Shown piece by piece: positions 14,201 to 14,830 of a stretch of DNA of 14,830 nt (position 1 is the first letter of the stretch; every line of letters begins with the position of its first letter). Location: assembly GCA_002887195.1 (NCBI GenBank), contig PJAB01001393.1, positions 1 to 14,830 of the forward strand, given 5' to 3'. The notes beneath the pieces were generated by a model. The model searched no databases and was not told the origin of the DNA. It saw nothing but the letters and a program-made list of their open reading frames with translations. Position numbers and translations under genes: made by a program. Source of the stretch: Chrysochromulina parva (lineage: Eukaryota; Haptophyta; Prymnesiales; Chrysochromulinaceae).

Positions 14201-14830
14201 CAAGGTGGGGCAGCTCGCGCGCGTGCGGGCCGCCGTGCAGCTCGCAGCGCGCGAAGGCCGTCTCGCTCTTGCTCTCTCGGCGCTGTGCCAAGGCATTCGC
14301 GTGCCAGGTGGCCCTCGAGCAGCCAGCAGCACGCATGGGGTCGGTGGTGGTGTGGCGTCTGCATCCTTGCCGCTCCCATCGCCGCCGTGGCTTCTGCTAC
14401 GTCCTTACACAGAGGCCGACGTGCGGACTGTGGTGGGCTGGCAGAGCGCCGAGCCTGAGCTTCCGAGGCTGCTCGGCCTTGACGAACCCGATGATCTCGA
14501 GGACGAGATCGCATACGTGCGCCATCTTGCCGAGGGAGGCGAACCAACGGTGCTCAGCTTGGCCGTGGTGCTCACCACGGCGCTCCCTCCGGCTGCAACG
14601 GAAAGTTCGAGCTCTGGAGGGCATGGGAGTGACGGAGAAGGAGAGGTTCTCTGTGGAACCATCATTGCGCGGTTCGCCCTGCACGGCGCATACGGACAGC
14701 AGCTTGACGACGGAGCAGAGGGAGCGGCGGAGGCCGCCGCCGCGCTTGCGAGCTCACTGGCAGAGGGCAGTAGCCCGCCGCCACCTCTCGAGATCGAGAT
14801 CGAGATCGAGATCGAGCGCCTGCATCGGCG
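11265..14830 (+). CDS. Multidomain SET methyltransferase - GT25 glycosyltransferase - second glycosyltransferase - GNAT-like protein (3' partial)
   Basis: The frame is open from ATG 11265, directly after an in-frame TAA, to the window edge: 1188 codons, no stop. Residues about 15-250 are a SET domain of the Rubisco-LSMT/SETD3/SETD6 class (YGVGLF 29-34, LVPLVDLGNH 184-193, VSYD with Y227, YGFF 240-243). Residues about 275-410 fit the matching substrate-binding region (HLDSYSRSSLAEDT, then ERGLLLKAL). A Pro-rich linker leads to a GT25-family glycosyltransferase, about 465-680: YINMDCMPHRRRRM, NMLSHVAVW, and VLEDDV with the metal-binding E560-D561-D562. An acidic/Gly linker precedes a second nucleotide-sugar transferase (about 744-985) with SDADIQFF (DxD 848-850), AVNGGIYLIR and HDQEHLNAML. 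From about 1040 an LRPYTEADV segment starts a GNAT/NAT9-like acetyltransferase fold, cut by the edge. No N-terminal signal peptide or membrane segment is visible, which is odd for glycosyltransferases of the secretory pathway. Substrates unknown. Confidence 0.88.
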   Translation, partial: MEYGVPPSVAAAFSLAEVSCVEARATEKYGVGLFVAASEVPSGTTLVSSRLSSCILASDLRGELHEHLAPDDMYGRTLAALIQLATAHESGQATDLRAAYFLEAAPLSAMTMLQAWPTDCDAARRIVNSVAWVRSRMLRASMEREHRALAAIDASVTFDRYLWAQLVMLSRAHAPCASRAGHALVPLVDLGNHRSTGANAKYVVTESTISLVAVHTLSQGDEVTVSYDPDADYADLFERYGFFDESSVLHTAEIVVPTESLACKEGDVTGAEMVSAIMAYGCDSSQQMGWWWIPDERLDACPLLAALRVSLTQESERGTWTTKAGREEWMASGTPIQAEAEARARLGALIREHLDSYSRSSLAEDTVALAAVRQNVPRPWGMDTVREEHALRFAIFERGLLLKALDVLAHLPAGPSIVPPAMVVPELQAPQPPPSPLPPPQTAPAIDALPPAITPPPQELAFCLAFAYYINMDCMPHRRRRMDSMLSRHSLSPRRVQAITPRDSTFGANAERRARCAVAPADGHATRVAPPLLANMLSHVAVWRMVAERADDEPLALVLEDDVMLLRAWRSELNRILRMLPADWDVFMLDSLPVRSEWYYSFDCATAPPLPVLAEPPTLYLDAYVLTPAAARWLLERHVLYPGAPGEDLMVDLQRQRGRVWHTHPKKLAIQTWHESGISGPGFARTMGQVYSEYFTRIPKSLYDDDDEEGGGSCDGEGLGGLCGSLVGAGPEEEVVVVVEEEELPLILTTTSPNYEPCYKLFHSSLVEAGYPSSRLRVQLLELKPPFGVGTPSWHEAIGRSLDFVFRHMGGSERHPAGGSSGSMDEDVGVNGTFEVDGTADRFVIKSDADIQFFAPCTAAIRRWCVRMRSEGLDLMLMREADREAVNGGIYLIRCSARMRRFYAELIRRSQTNPGALHDQEHLNAMLGLDGSCHIGPWDPEVRFKILPDEDYIWAQNLRSKDLRRVSFHHAVAEMGVPAKVGQLARVRAAVQLAAREGRLALALSALCQGIRVPGGPRAASSTHGVGGGVASASLPLPSPPWLLLRPYTEADVRTVVGWQSAEPELPRLLGLDEPDDLEDEIAYVRHLAEGGEPTVLSLAVVLTTALPPAATESSSSGGHGSDGEGEVLCGTIIARFALHGAYGQQLDDGAEGAAEAAAALASSLAEGSSPPPPLEIEIEIEIERLHR
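14790..14816 (+). repeat. 6-bp microsatellite (gagatc) encoding Glu-Ile repeat
   Basis: Four and a half tandem copies of gagatc give EIEIEIEIE in the multidomain protein, within or next to its GNAT-like region. The period keeps the frame, so copy-number change would only lengthen or shorten the protein. Confidence 0.9.

Overview
The window looks like nuclear DNA of a GC-rich, compact, photosynthetic protist. A haptophyte or pelagophyte/stramenopile alga is my best guess; this is an inference, not a measurement. The evidence is eukaryotic protein families only (ankyrin/KH-like, homeodomain, OS-9 ER lectin, SET with Rubisco-LSMT-type substrate-binding region, cytochrome-b5 front-end desaturase), ER targeting signals (signal peptides, a C-terminal HDEL), long uninterrupted reading frames with no obvious introns, strong GC bias at third codon positions, and many short in-frame tandem duplications. 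No rRNA, tRNA, CRISPR array, insertion sequence or prokaryote-style operon was seen.

Layout from left to right. (1) + strand to 2354: the 3' part of an ankyrin / proline-glutamine-heptad / KH-like / Lys-Arg-tail protein that is open at the left edge. (2) 2355-3120: convergent intergenic DNA with a large hairpin. (3) - strand 4593-3121: a homeodomain protein with a SHOCT-like motif and internal duplications. (4) 4594-5202: divergent promoter region with a 26-nt dyad. (5) + strand 5203-6651: an OS-9/Yos9-type MRH lectin fused to a YccV/HspQ-like domain. (6) 6652-7181: convergent spacer with a 34-bp duplication covering the OS-9 stop codon. (7) - strand 8045-7182: a secreted-type PEBP ending in HDEL. 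(8) 8046-8968: divergent region with an 18-bp perfect palindrome and a 30-bp tandem repeat. (9) + strand 8969-10978: a cytochrome-b5 front-end fatty acid desaturase whose frame runs without a stop into a helical C-terminal domain with a lumen-type targeting segment. (10) + strand 11265 to the right edge: an open frame of 1188 codons with no stop in the window, encoding SET + Rubisco-LSMT-type substrate-binding region + GT25 glycosyltransferase + a second DxD glycosyltransferase + the beginning of a GNAT-like domain.

The genes do not form an obvious single pathway. Two neighbours, the OS-9-YccV fusion and the HDEL-PEBP, are both predicted to act in the ER lumen. The most unusual content is the series of domain fusions: MRH lectin + YccV, desaturase + lumen-like helical domain, homeodomain + SHOCT-like motif, and above all the SET-GT25-GT-GNAT protein. 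The AT-centred dyads in each divergent or upstream region are plausible binding sites for transcription factors, possibly including the homeodomain protein encoded here.
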